The notes under the pieces were generated by a model that saw only the letters and a list, made by a program, of their open reading frames with translations, was not told where the DNA came from and made no database searches. From Candidatus Faecousia faecipullorum (GTDB lineage Bacteria > Bacillota > Clostridia > Oscillospirales > Oscillospiraceae), in assembly GCA_018710805.1 (NCBI GenBank), contig DVJG01000102.1:1-24541 (forward strand): DNA of 24,541 bases, given 5' to 3'. The position numbers were made by a program, and so were the translations under genes. Positions 1-6,393 of this stretch are shown one piece after another. How positions within the stretch are numbered: position 1 is the stretch's first letter; every line of letters starts with the position of its first letter.

Positions 1-188
1 AATACGCCTTCCCGGATTTTGGCCCCTACATAGGCAAGTGCCGTTTTGACGACTGCACCCACAGGAAGGAACCGGACTGCGCCGTACGGGCCGCGCTGGA
101 AAGGTGCGAAATCGAACGGACCCGATACGAGAGCTATTTGAAGCTCTACGAAAAGTCGAACCAAATCAAGCTCTGGGAGCTGAAATAA
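1..188 (+). CDS. rsgA: Ribosome small subunit-dependent GTPase A, C-terminal fragment
   Basis: Only the last 61 codons are visible; the reading frame enters from the left edge (first full codon at position 3) and stops with TAA at 186-188. RsgA is a circularly permuted GTPase that helps late assembly of the 30S subunit. The fragment holds the family's C-terminal zinc knuckle, seen as GKCRFDDC-x-H followed by EPDC (C-x4-C-x-H-x5-C), and then the usual helix ending in RYESYLKLY. The GTPase domain lies outside the window. A terminator follows directly, so this is the last gene of its unit. A ribosome-assembly gene this close to the ribosomal protein operon fits, although the two appear to be transcribed separately. 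Confidence 0.88.
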   Translation, partial: YAFPDFGPYIGKCRFDDCTHRKEPDCAVRAALERCEIERTRYESYLKLYEKSNQIKLWELK

Positions 189-189
189 G

Positions 190-219
190 AAAAGCGTGCC
201 GAAAAATCGGCACGCTTTT
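190..219 (+). terminator. Rho-independent terminator after rsgA
   Basis: A perfect 13-bp stem pairs 190-202 (AAAAGCGTGCCGA) with 207-219 around an AAAA loop at 203-206. The 3' arm ends in TTTT, so the U-tract is partly inside the stem. It starts two bases after the rsgA stop codon. Confidence 0.85.
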
Positions 220-243
220 AAATTTAAAGAAAGTTTAAAGCCT

Positions 244-278
244 TTGCACTGGCATTTTGGGGAATTCCGGTGTATAAT
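244..278 (+). promoter_or_regulatory. Candidate promoter for the VanZ-like gene
   Basis: A consensus -10 box TATAAT lies at 273-278. The matching -35 is unclear: TGGCAT at 250-255 gives a 17-nt spacer, while the better hexamer TTGCAC at 244-249 would need 23 nt. The expected start point near 285 lies just before an AAGGA ribosome binding site at 294-298. Confidence 0.5.
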
Positions 279-308
279 CGGGATAGATTCAAAAAGGACG
301 GTGCGGCC

Positions 309-374
309 ATGTATACCTATCTTGCCATAGGCTATGAATTGATAACGGAGTTTTTCCCTTCCTTCTGGTGCTGA
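309..374 (+). other. Displaced N-terminal piece of the VanZ-like gene
   Basis: The ATG at 309 has a good ribosome binding site (AAGGA at 294-298, 10 nt away) and a -10 box at 273-278. It encodes MYTYLAIGYELITEFFP before running into TGA at 372-374. The VanZ body is in the -1 frame. Adding one T to the T5 run at 351-355 joins the two frames into a smooth membrane segment reading ELITEFFPFLLVLIFF and then basic residues. This is therefore most likely the true N terminus, separated by a one-base deletion, a sequencing error or a slippage site, and not an independent peptide gene. Confidence 0.6.
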
Positions 375-925
375 TTTTCTTTCGGCGGAAACGGGGACGC
401 CCCTTTACGTTTGGACACTATGCCATGCTTACCTTGTTCGCGCTGTATATTATGGCAGTCTACCACGTGACCGGAGCCGGGACCATTTACGACGCCATGC
501 GAAAGAATCCGGACCATTTGATGCGAAATGTGAACCTGATTCCCTTTTCCCAGAGCATCAGCCCTCTGGGCTATGGGCTCAATGTTGTGATGTTTGTGCC
601 CTTTGGCTTCCTGGTGCCTCTGATCTGGAGGAAGCGGGAAAAGTTCTGGCAGGTTTTCGCTGCAGGACTGGGCTTTTCGCTGCTCATTGAGCTGAGCCAG
701 CTTCTCTGCTACCGGGGCACGGATGTGGACGATCTCATTATGAACACTCTGGGGGCAATCGTAGGCTTCCTGCTGCTTAAAGCCTGGGATAAACTGACAA
801 AATCCAAATGCCGGCTCTATGGCACGGATGCCGGAATGCTGTCCGCTCTGATTTTCTCCATATACCTGGGAAGATGCCTGCTGTTCAACCAGCTGGGGCT
901 GATTCATTTGATATACGGCTGGTGA
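368..925 (+). CDS. VanZ-like family membrane protein (start probably frameshifted)
   Basis: The visible frame opens at GTG 368 and gives 185 residues. VanZ-family proteins are small membrane proteins, named after a teicoplanin-resistance protein; their biochemical role is unknown. Family hallmarks are clear: NLIPF, the helix NVVMFVPFGFLVPLIW, SLLIELSQL, and DVDDLIMNTLGAIVGFLLL. About four to five membrane segments are expected. The GTG at 368 has no ribosome binding site, because the upstream bases are pyrimidine-rich. The real gene probably starts at ATG 309, with one base missing around 351-355, which would give about 205 residues. It stands alone between two terminator-like hairpins, so it is probably monocistronic. 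Family assignment is firm; whether the gene is intact is not. Confidence 0.8.
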   Translation: MLIFFRRKRGRPFTFGHYAMLTLFALYIMAVYHVTGAGTIYDAMRKNPDHLMRNVNLIPFSQSISPLGYGLNVVMFVPFGFLVPLIWRKREKFWQVFAAGLGFSLLIELSQLLCYRGTDVDDLIMNTLGAIVGFLLLKAWDKLTKSKCRLYGTDAGMLSALIFSIYLGRCLLFNQLGLIHLIYGW

Positions 926-961
926 AGCTTCCAATAACCGCCGGACAAATCCAAAATTGCA

Positions 962-986
962 GGGGAGGGGCGCAATGCCCCTCCCC
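962..986 (+). terminator. Terminator-like GC hairpin after the VanZ-like gene
   Basis: A perfect 10-bp stem pairs GGGGAGGGGC (962-971) with GCCCCTCCCC (977-986) around a GCAAT loop. The downstream bases GAATCCGTATTTT are only weakly T-rich, so termination may be partial. It separates the VanZ-like gene from the ribosomal promoter. Nothing else is seen between 926 and 1082. Confidence 0.6.
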
Positions 987-1082
987 GAATCCGTATTTTG
1001 GCCGACTCCGGCAAGGCCTTTGGAATTCTCCCAAATCCACGAAAATAAGGGTAAAACTTTGTGCGATTTCCTAAAAATCTTC

Positions 1083-1111
1083 TTGACAAAAAGAGGGAAA
1101 CGTGATATCAT
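1083..1111 (+). promoter_or_regulatory. Promoter of the S10-spc-alpha ribosomal operon
   Basis: A perfect -35 TTGACA at 1083-1088 is followed by a 17-nt spacer and -10 TATCAT at 1106-1111. The TGA at 1103-1105 makes an extended -10. This is a strong housekeeping sigma factor promoter, as expected for the main ribosomal operon. Transcription should start near 1118. Confidence 0.88.
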
Positions 1112-1117
1112 ACTTGG

Positions 1118-1384
1118 GCACGCGTGGGATAACTATGTGTGCAATGCGATGATGCAGGAGATTGCGCCTAATGGCGGTAACTTCTGCGGAGTATGTCCGG
1201 TCATCGGGCGGCTGAACTGCTTCAATGCGCTTGCGTATATCGCTGGGCGCATGGAGAATGGGTCGGCCTCGGTCGGCCATTTTTCATGGCCTGGAATGAT
1301 ACGCACGGCGGCGCGGACAAAGTAGTTCGACCGTACCCAGACACTACGCAAACTGAGTACGTATTTCAAGGAGGAAAACAAAAC
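1118..1384 (+). promoter_or_regulatory. Long structured 5' leader of the rpsJ operon
   Basis: About 267 nt separate the predicted start point from the rpsJ ATG, with no convincing gene. Visible structure includes a hairpin pairing ATGCGC (1225-1230) with GCGCAT (1247-1252) and an inner GCG/CGC stem (1233-1235 with 1241-1243) around TATAT. A second hairpin pairs GGCCAT (1275-1280) with ATGGCC (1286-1291), and GGTCGGCC is directly repeated at 1261-1268 and 1271-1278. The motif TGTCCGGTCATCGGGCGG at 1194-1211 recurs almost exactly before rplC. S10 operon leaders in other bacteria mediate feedback by L4; a similar role here is an inference. AAGGAGG at 1368-1374 is the rpsJ ribosome binding site. 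Confidence 0.6.
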
Positions 1385-1693
1385 ATGGCAAACCAGATGA
1401 TCCGCATTCGGCTGAAGGCCTACGATCACCAGCTGATCGACGCCAGCGCAGCCAAGATCGTGGAGACCGGCAAGCGCAACGGCGCACAGGTGTCCGGCCC
1501 CATCCCCCTGCCCACCAAGAAGGAAGTTGTTACCATCCTTCGGTCCCCCCACGTCAACAAGGACTCCCGTGAGCAGTTCGAGCGCAGAACCCACAAGCGT
1601 CTGATCGATATCCTCAACCCCAACCAGAAGACCGTCGAAGCCCTCATGGCTCTGGACCTTCCCGCTGGCGTTGAGATTGAGATAAAGCTGTAA
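1385..1693 (+). CDS. rpsJ: 30S ribosomal protein S10
   Basis: This 102-residue protein has the standard S10 length. S10 sits in the 30S head and also acts as NusE in transcription antitermination complexes. Recognisable segments are IRIRLKAYDHQLIDASA near the N terminus, GPIPLPTKKEVVTILRSPHVNK in the middle, and the C-terminal LPAGVEIEIKL. The start is fixed by AAGGAGG ten bases upstream. It is the first gene of the operon, after a long leader. No tuf, fusA, rpsG or rpsL precedes it, unlike in many bacteria, so those genes must lie elsewhere. Confidence 0.98.
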   Translation: MANQMIRIRLKAYDHQLIDASAAKIVETGKRNGAQVSGPIPLPTKKEVVTILRSPHVNKDSREQFERRTHKRLIDILNPNQKTVEALMALDLPAGVEIEIKL

Positions 1694-1810
1694 TCACGTA
1701 ACAATGATTATGGCAGCCCGCACTGTCTGGCATCGGGCGGACGGGTCATGTCGATGGCTTTCCCAATGAAGCGATCGACCAATAACCTAATAAAAAAGGA
1801 GTAAAAAACC
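1694..1810 (+). promoter_or_regulatory. Structured rpsJ-rplC spacer, candidate internal leader
   Basis: This 117-nt gap is unusually long for the operon. GTCTG (1725-1729) can pair with CGGAC (1738-1742), and GCCCG (1716-1720) can instead pair with CGGGC (1734-1738), so the two pairings compete. A second hairpin pairs TCGATGGCTT (1751-1760) with AAGCGATCGA (1769-1778) with one mismatch and the loop TCCCAATG. The sequence TGTCTGGCATCGGGCGG at 1724-1740 nearly repeats one in the operon leader. The ribosome binding site AAAGGAG lies just before rplC. Regulation by a ribosomal protein is an inference. Confidence 0.55.
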
Positions 1811-2530
1811 ATGCGTAAAGCAATCATCGGCAAAAAAGTGGGCATGACCCAGATCTTCGATGAGAGCGGCAAGGTCATCCCTGTTACCGTTGTGGAAGCA
1901 GGTCCCTGCGTCGTCACTCAGAAGAAAACTGTCGAGACCGACGGCTACACCGCCGTCCAGCTGGGCTTCGAGACCGTGAAGGAATCCAAGCTCACCAAGC
2001 CTGAGGCTGGCCACCTGAAGAAGGCCGGCGTTGAGGCCAAGAAGTACCTGAAGGAGTTCAAGCTCGAGGGCGCTGCTGAGATGAATGTCGGCGACGTCGT
2101 GAAGGCTGACACCTTCGCCGCCGGCGACAAGATCGACGTCACCGGCATTTCCAAGGGCCATGGCTACCAGGGCGTTGTGAAGCGTCACGGTGCCGGCCGT
2201 ACCCCCATGACCCACGGCGGCGGCCCTGTCCATCGTCATGCCGGTTCCATGGGCGCCTCTTCTCATCAGTCCCGTATCTTCCCCGGCAAGATCGGCGCTG
2301 GTCAGATGGGCAATGAGCAGGTTACCATTGAGAACCTGGACGTTGTGAAGGTTGACGCTGAGCTGAATATGCTGGTCATCCGCGGCGCCATCCCCGGCCC
2401 CAAGGGCGGCCTGGTGTATATCCGCAACACCGTCAAGAACAACAAGGTCAAGAATGTCGAGACCGGCATCAGCAAGAACCCGCAGAAGGCTTCCGGCAGA
2501 AACCCCCAGAAGGCTTCCGCAAGAGGCTAA
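1811..2530 (+). CDS. rplC: 50S ribosomal protein L3
   Basis: At 239 residues this is longer than the usual 205-215. L3 is an early assembly protein whose central loop reaches towards the peptidyl transferase centre. The N terminus MRKAIIGKKVGMTQIFDE and the loop with GAGRTPMTHGGG, HRHAGSMGASS, PGKIGAGQMGNE and IPGPKGGLVYIR are typical. The extra length is at the C terminus: after VKNVETGISK come two tandem copies of an eight-residue unit (NPQKASGR and NPQKASAR). The start is supported by an AAAGGAG site. A structured spacer precedes it. Confidence 0.97.
   Translation: MRKAIIGKKVGMTQIFDESGKVIPVTVVEAGPCVVTQKKTVETDGYTAVQLGFETVKESKLTKPEAGHLKKAGVEAKKYLKEFKLEGAAEMNVGDVVKADTFAAGDKIDVTGISKGHGYQGVVKRHGAGRTPMTHGGGPVHRHAGSMGASSHQSRIFPGKIGAGQMGNEQVTIENLDVVKVDAELNMLVIRGAIPGPKGGLVYIRNTVKNNKVKNVETGISKNPQKASGRNPQKASARG
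2477..2524 (+). repeat. 24-bp in-frame tandem repeat in the 3' end of rplC
   Basis: Two copies, 2477-2500 and 2501-2524, match at 21 of 24 bases and encode NPQKASGR then NPQKASAR (residues 223-230 and 231-238 of L3). This is a recent-looking duplication that lengthens the basic tail of the protein by eight residues. Confidence 0.85.
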
Positions 2531-2549
2531 GGAAAGGAGATCGTAAATC

Positions 2550-3173
2550 ATGCTTAAGACTAACGTTTATGATATGTCCGGCAAGCTGGTTGGCGAGATC
2601 GAACTCTCCGAAGCTGTGTTCGGCATTGAGCCCAATGAGTCTGTTGTCCACGATGTGGTCAAGAACCACCTGGCCAACAAGCGTCAGGGCACTCAGAGCG
2701 CTCTGACCCGCGCTGAGGTTTCCGGCGGCGGCCGTAAGCCCTGGCGTCAGAAGGACACTGGCCGTGCCCGTCAGGGTTCCACCCGGGCTCCCCAGTGGAC
2801 CCACGGCGGCATCGTGTTTGCCCCCAAGCCCCGCTCCTACAGCTACAGCCTGAACAAGAAGGCAAAGCGCCTGGCTCTGAAGAGCGCCCTGAGCGCCAAG
2901 GTGGCTGAAACCAACCTGGTGGTGATTGACTCCATCAAGATGGATGCCCCCAAGACTGCTCAGTTCGCCGCTTTCCTGAAGGCTGTGGGCTGCGACTGCA
3001 AGACCCTGGTGGTCACTGCTGCCGCTGACCAGAATGTGGTCAAGTCCGGCCGCAACATCCCCGGCTGCGAGGTCACCTTCGCCAACCTGCTGAACGTTTA
3101 CGACATCGTGAACGCCCAGAAGCTGGTGGTCGATCAGGCCGCGCTGGCTAAGATCGAGGAGGTATTCGCATGA
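2550..3173 (+). CDS. rplD: 50S ribosomal protein L4
   Basis: This 207-residue protein has normal L4 length. L4 lines the polypeptide exit tunnel and, in gamma-proteobacteria, also represses its own operon by binding the leader RNA. Typical motifs are RQGTQSALTRAEVSGGGRKPW, the tunnel-loop segment GTGRARQG-like GRARQGSTRAPQW, GG-FAPKPRSY, and the C-terminal LVVDQAALAKIEEVFA. AGGAGAT lies upstream of the ATG. The gene ends in ATGA, overlapping the start of rplW by four bases, which indicates translational coupling. If L4 regulates this operon, the leader and the rpsJ-rplC spacer are the likely targets. Confidence 0.97.
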   Translation: MLKTNVYDMSGKLVGEIELSEAVFGIEPNESVVHDVVKNHLANKRQGTQSALTRAEVSGGGRKPWRQKDTGRARQGSTRAPQWTHGGIVFAPKPRSYSYSLNKKAKRLALKSALSAKVAETNLVVIDSIKMDAPKTAQFAAFLKAVGCDCKTLVVTAAADQNVVKSGRNIPGCEVTFANLLNVYDIVNAQKLVVDQAALAKIEEVFA

Positions 3174-3463
3174 ATGCATACGATATCATCAGAAGACCTG
3201 TGATCACCGAACAGTCCATGGAGGCTGTGGCCGATAAGAAGTACGTCTTCATGGTGGACATCCGCGCTGACAAGACCCAGATCAAGGAAGCTGTGGAAAC
3301 TGCCTTCGGCGTGAAGGTCGCAAAGGTCAACACCGTTCGGATGCAGGGCAAGGTCAAGCGCAACGGCGCTTACCCCGCTGGCAAGCGTGCCGACTACAAG
3401 AAGGCCATTGTCACCCTGACTGCTGACTCCAAGACCATCGAGTTCTTCGAGGGTATGGTCTAA
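3170..3463 (+). CDS. rplW: 50S ribosomal protein L23
   Basis: This 97-residue protein has the usual length. L23 sits at the tunnel exit and docks trigger factor and the signal recognition particle. The N terminus reads YDIIRRPVITEQSME, followed by KYVFMVDIRADKTQIKEAVE, the VAKVNT turn and a basic stretch ending in KRADYKKAIVTL. The start ATG overlaps the rplD stop (ATGA at 3170-3173), and GAGGAGG at the end of rplD serves as its ribosome binding site. Confidence 0.97.
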   Translation: MNAYDIIRRPVITEQSMEAVADKKYVFMVDIRADKTQIKEAVETAFGVKVAKVNTVRMQGKVKRNGAYPAGKRADYKKAIVTLTADSKTIEFFEGMV

Positions 3464-3492
3464 TCCAAATCTCAAAAAGGAGAGAAACGCAA

Positions 3493-4329
3493 ATGGCTAT
3501 TAAAACTTTTAAGCCTTACACCGCTGCCCGCCGTAACATGACTGTTTCCGGTTTCGACGGTGTGGATAAGAAGGCAAAACCTGAGCGTAGCCTTGTTGAG
3601 ACCCTGAAGAAGCACGCCGGTCGCAACAGCTATGGTCACATCACCGTTCGCCACAAGGGCGGCGGAAACAAGCGCAAGTACCGCGTGATCGACTTCAAGC
3701 GCCTCAAGACCGATATGCCCGCTACGGTCCAGCGCATTGAGTACGACCCCAACCGGTCCGCTTATATCGCACTCATCAAGTACGAGGACGGCACCCTGTC
3801 CTACATTCTGGCTCCCTACGGCCTGGCTGCCGGTGACGTTGTCGTCGCCTCCGCCAACGCCGACATCAAGCCCGGCAACTGCCTGCCCATTGCCAATATT
3901 CCTGTTGGTACCGTGATCCACAACGTGGAGCTGCAGCCCGGTTACGGTGCTCAGCTGGTCCGCAGCGCCGGCGCCGCCGCTCAGCTCATGGCTAAGGAAG
4001 GCGACCTGGCTCAGATCCGTCTGCCCTCCGGCGAAGTCCGCTATGTCCGCACCAACTGCACCGCCTGCGTTGGTCAGGTGGGCAACCTGGACCATGAGAA
4101 CGTCCACATCGGTAAGGCTGGCCGTAAGCGCCACATGGGCGTCCGTCCCACGGTCCGCGGTTCCGTTATGAACCCCAATGACCACCCCCACGGCGGTGGC
4201 GAAGGCCGCGCTCCTGTCGGCCGTCCCGGCCCTGTGACTCCCTGGGGCAAGCCCGCACTGGGTTACAAGACTCGCAAGACGAAGAACCGCACCAATAAGT
4301 TCATCGTCAAGCGCAGAAACAGCAAGTAA
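3493..4329 (+). CDS. rplB: 50S ribosomal protein L2
   Basis: At 278 residues this is a full-length L2, one of the proteins closest to the peptidyl transferase centre and needed for subunit joining. The N-terminal RNA-binding OB fold carries HKGGGNKRKYRVIDFKR (about residues 54-70). The SH3-like domain follows, and the highly conserved HPHGGGEGRAPVGRPGP lies at about 231-247. The basic tail ends in NKFIVKRRNSK. A ribosome binding site (AAAGGAGAG) precedes the ATG. The gene lies 29 nt after rplW and 12 nt before rpsS. Confidence 0.98.
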   Translation: MAIKTFKPYTAARRNMTVSGFDGVDKKAKPERSLVETLKKHAGRNSYGHITVRHKGGGNKRKYRVIDFKRLKTDMPATVQRIEYDPNRSAYIALIKYEDGTLSYILAPYGLAAGDVVVASANADIKPGNCLPIANIPVGTVIHNVELQPGYGAQLVRSAGAAAQLMAKEGDLAQIRLPSGEVRYVRTNCTACVGQVGNLDHENVHIGKAGRKRHMGVRPTVRGSVMNPNDHPHGGGEGRAPVGRPGPVTPWGKPALGYKTRKTKNRTNKFIVKRRNSK

Positions 4330-4341
4330 GGAGGAAATGAA

Positions 4342-4620
4342 ATGAGCAGAAGTATCAAGAAGGGCCCTTTCGTAGCTCCTGAGCTGTACAAGCGCGTGGA
4401 GGAGCTCAATAAGGCCGGTGAAAAGAAGGTTCTGAAGACCTGGTCCAGATCTTCCACCATCTTCCCCTCCTTTGTCGGTCACACCATCGCTGTCCACGAC
4501 GGCCGCAAGCACGTTCCCGTCTATATCACCGAGGATATGGTCGGCCACAAGCTGGGCGAGTTCGTGCCCACCCGGACCTTCCGGGGCCACTCCGGCAGCA
4601 AGACCGCTAACGCCAAGTAA
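4342..4620 (+). CDS. rpsS: 30S ribosomal protein S19
   Basis: This 92-residue protein is normal for S19, which binds the 30S head beside S13 and contacts the 23S rRNA bridge. Typical segments are MSRSIKKGPFVAPEL at the N terminus, the central TWSRSSTIFPSFVGHTIAVH and the C-terminal GEFVPTRTFRGH. GGAGG sits a few bases before the ATG. It is 12 nt from both rplB and rplV, so the three are one translational cluster. Confidence 0.97.
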   Translation: MSRSIKKGPFVAPELYKRVEELNKAGEKKVLKTWSRSSTIFPSFVGHTIAVHDGRKHVPVYITEDMVGHKLGEFVPTRTFRGHSGSKTANAK

Positions 4621-4632
4621 GGAGGTACGAAA

Positions 4633-4968
4633 ATGGAAGCTATTGCACATGTCAAATTCGTCCGTATGTCTCCTCGTAAGGTCAAGCTGGTCTGCGATAT
4701 GATCCGTGGTCAGGACGTCAAGTCCGCCGCTGCTTACCTGAGCCAGACCTCCAAGGCAGCTTGCGAGCCTATGGCCAAGCTGCTCAAGAGCGCCATCGCC
4801 AACGCTGAGCACAACCACGGCATGAACGCTGACAACCTGTACGTCTCCACCGCCATTGCGAACCCCGGCCCCATCCTCAAGCGCGGCCGCATCGCTTCCC
4901 GTCGTGGTTTCGTTCGGATCAACAAGAGAACCACTCACATCACCATTGGTGTGAGCGAGAAGGCTTAA
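4633..4968 (+). CDS. rplV: 50S ribosomal protein L22
   Basis: This 111-residue protein matches L22, which spans the 50S subunit and whose hairpin lines the exit tunnel next to L4. Seen features are VRMSPRKVKLVCDMIRG near the N terminus, the helix AKLLKSAIANAEHNHGMNAD, the loop segment GPILKRGRIASRRGF at about 84-98 (the macrolide-linked hairpin) and the strand ITIGVSE at the end. GGAGGT precedes the ATG. No deletion is seen in the tunnel loop. Confidence 0.97.
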   Translation: MEAIAHVKFVRMSPRKVKLVCDMIRGQDVKSAAAYLSQTSKAACEPMAKLLKSAIANAEHNHGMNADNLYVSTAIANPGPILKRGRIASRRGFVRINKRTTHITIGVSEKA

Positions 4969-4981
4969 TCAGGAGGTAGCT

Positions 4982-5752
4982 ATGGGACAGAAAGTAAATC
5001 CCCATGGACTGCGCGTTGGTGTAATCAAGGACTGGGACTCCCGCTGGTATGCCCGGGAGGAGAAGGTCGGCGACCTGGTGGTCGAAGATTACAACATCCG
5101 TAAGTATCTGAAAAACAAGCTGTACGCCGCTGGCGTGGCTAAGATCGAGATCGAGCGTTCCAACGGCAAGGTCAAGATCAACATCAACTGCTCCCGCCCC
5201 GGTGTGGTCATCGGCAAGGCCGGCGCTGAGATCGAGAACCTGCGCAAGGATATGGAAGCTCGTCTGGGCAAGAGCGTGAACCTGAACATCGTTGAGGTCC
5301 GTTCCCCCGACCTGAACGCTCAGCTGGTTGCTGAGAACATCGCCCAGCAGCTGGAGAAGCGTATCTCCTTCCGCCGGGCCATGAAGAAGGCCATGCAGCA
5401 GGCTACCCGCCTGGGTGCCAAGGGCATCAAGGTCACCTGTGCCGGCCGTCTGGGCGGCGCTGAAATCGCCCGCTCCGAAAGCTATCACGAGGGCACCATT
5501 CCCCTTCAGACCATCCGTGCCGACATTGAGTACGGCTTCGCTGAGGCTGCCACCACCTACGGCCGCATCGGTGTGAAGGTCTGGATCTACAAGGGCGAAG
5601 TCCTGAACACCACCCTGCGTTCCGCCGCTCCCGAACCCGCTCCCCGTGAGCGCCGCGAGCGCCGCGACCGCCGCAATGGTGACCGCAGAAACGGCGAGCG
5701 CCGTAACGGCGGTGACCGGAACTATAACCGCAGAGAAGGAGGCAACCGCTAA
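4982..5752 (+). CDS. rpsC: 30S ribosomal protein S3 with Arg-rich tail
   Basis: This 256-residue S3 is about 38 residues longer than common Firmicutes forms. S3 forms part of the mRNA entry channel and has helicase activity with S4 and S5. The N terminus MGQKVNPHGLRVG and the type-2 KH domain with GVVIGKAGAEIENLRKD (about 74-90) are typical, as are ARSESYHEGTIPLQTIRADI and GVKVWIYKGE. From about residue 213 an unusual tail follows, built from repeated RRNGDRRNGERRNGG-like units. The last codons (EGGNR) also supply the AGGAGG ribosome binding site of rplP, whose ATG overlaps the TAA (TAATG). Confidence 0.97.
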   Translation: MGQKVNPHGLRVGVIKDWDSRWYAREEKVGDLVVEDYNIRKYLKNKLYAAGVAKIEIERSNGKVKININCSRPGVVIGKAGAEIENLRKDMEARLGKSVNLNIVEVRSPDLNAQLVAENIAQQLEKRISFRRAMKKAMQQATRLGAKGIKVTCAGRLGGAEIARSESYHEGTIPLQTIRADIEYGFAEAATTYGRIGVKVWIYKGEVLNTTLRSAAPEPAPRERRERRDRRNGDRRNGERRNGGDRNYNRREGGNR

Positions 5753-6183
5753 TGCTGATGCCCAAAAGAGCAAAGTACCGCAAGGTCCAGCGTGGTCGTA
5801 TGACCGGCGCTGCTTCCCGCGGCAATACCGTTTCCTACGGTGAATTCGGCATCCAGGCTCTGGAGCCCGGCTGGATCACCGGCAATCAGATCGAAGCCGC
5901 CCGTATCGCCATGACCCGTTACACCAAGCGTGGCGGTAAGGTCTGGATCAAGATCTTCCCCGACAAGCCTTACTCCAAGAAGGGCCTGGGCACCCGTATG
6001 GGTTCCGGTAAGGGCGCTCCCGAAGGCTGGGTCGCAGTCGTTAAGAATCAGAAGGTGATGTTTGAGATCGGCGGCGTTTCCGAAGAGATCGCCCGTGAGG
6101 CTCTGCGTCTTGCACAGCACAAGCTGCCCATCAAGACGCGCATCATCGCCAAGGAAGTCGAAACCGAGATTGGTGGTGAATAA
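5752..6183 (+). CDS. rplP: 50S ribosomal protein L16
   Basis: This 143-residue protein fits L16, which contacts tRNA in the A and P sites of the 50S subunit. It begins MLMPKRAKYRKVQRGRMTG and contains VSYGEFGIQALEPGWIT, the basic YTKRGGKVWIKIFPDKP, and the segment GTRMGSGKGAPEGWVAVVK typical of the family. The ATG at 5752 overlaps the rpsC stop by one base. A second ATG at 5758 is possible, but the MLMPKR N terminus aligns with the usual MLLPKR. Confidence 0.97.
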   Translation: MLMPKRAKYRKVQRGRMTGAASRGNTVSYGEFGIQALEPGWITGNQIEAARIAMTRYTKRGGKVWIKIFPDKPYSKKGLGTRMGSGKGAPEGWVAVVKNQKVMFEIGGVSEEIAREALRLAQHKLPIKTRIIAKEVETEIGGE

Positions 6184-6380
6184 TGATGAAGGCAAAGGAA
6201 CTGAAAAATCTGTCCGTTGAGGACCTGAACAAGAAGCTCGTGGAACTGAAGAAGGACCTGTTCATGCTCCGGATGCAGCACGCAACCAACCAGCTGGACA
6301 ACCCCATGCAGATCACGGCCGCTAAGAAGGACATTGCCCGCATCAAGACCATTATTCGCGAAAAAGAGCAGAACGTCTGA
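6183..6380 (+). CDS. rpmC: 50S ribosomal protein L29
   Basis: This 65-residue protein consists of the two-helix hairpin of L29, which lies near the tunnel exit beside L23. Helix one includes LKNLSVEDLNKKLVELKKDL and helix two RIKTIIREKEQNV; the loop motif DLFMLRMQHATNQLDNP is characteristic. The first ATG at 6183 overlaps the rplP stop by one base (TAATG). An adjacent ATG at 6186 would give the more usual MKAKEL start, so the exact first residue is uncertain by one codon. Confidence 0.95.
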   Translation: MMKAKELKNLSVEDLNKKLVELKKDLFMLRMQHATNQLDNPMQITAAKKDIARIKTIIREKEQNV

Positions 6381-6393
6381 GGAGGAAACGTAA

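Noticed and set aside
1135..1152. Tiny upstream frame ATG-TGT-GCA-ATG-CGA-TGA in the rpsJ leader
   Set aside because: No ribosome binding site and only five codons; most likely chance.
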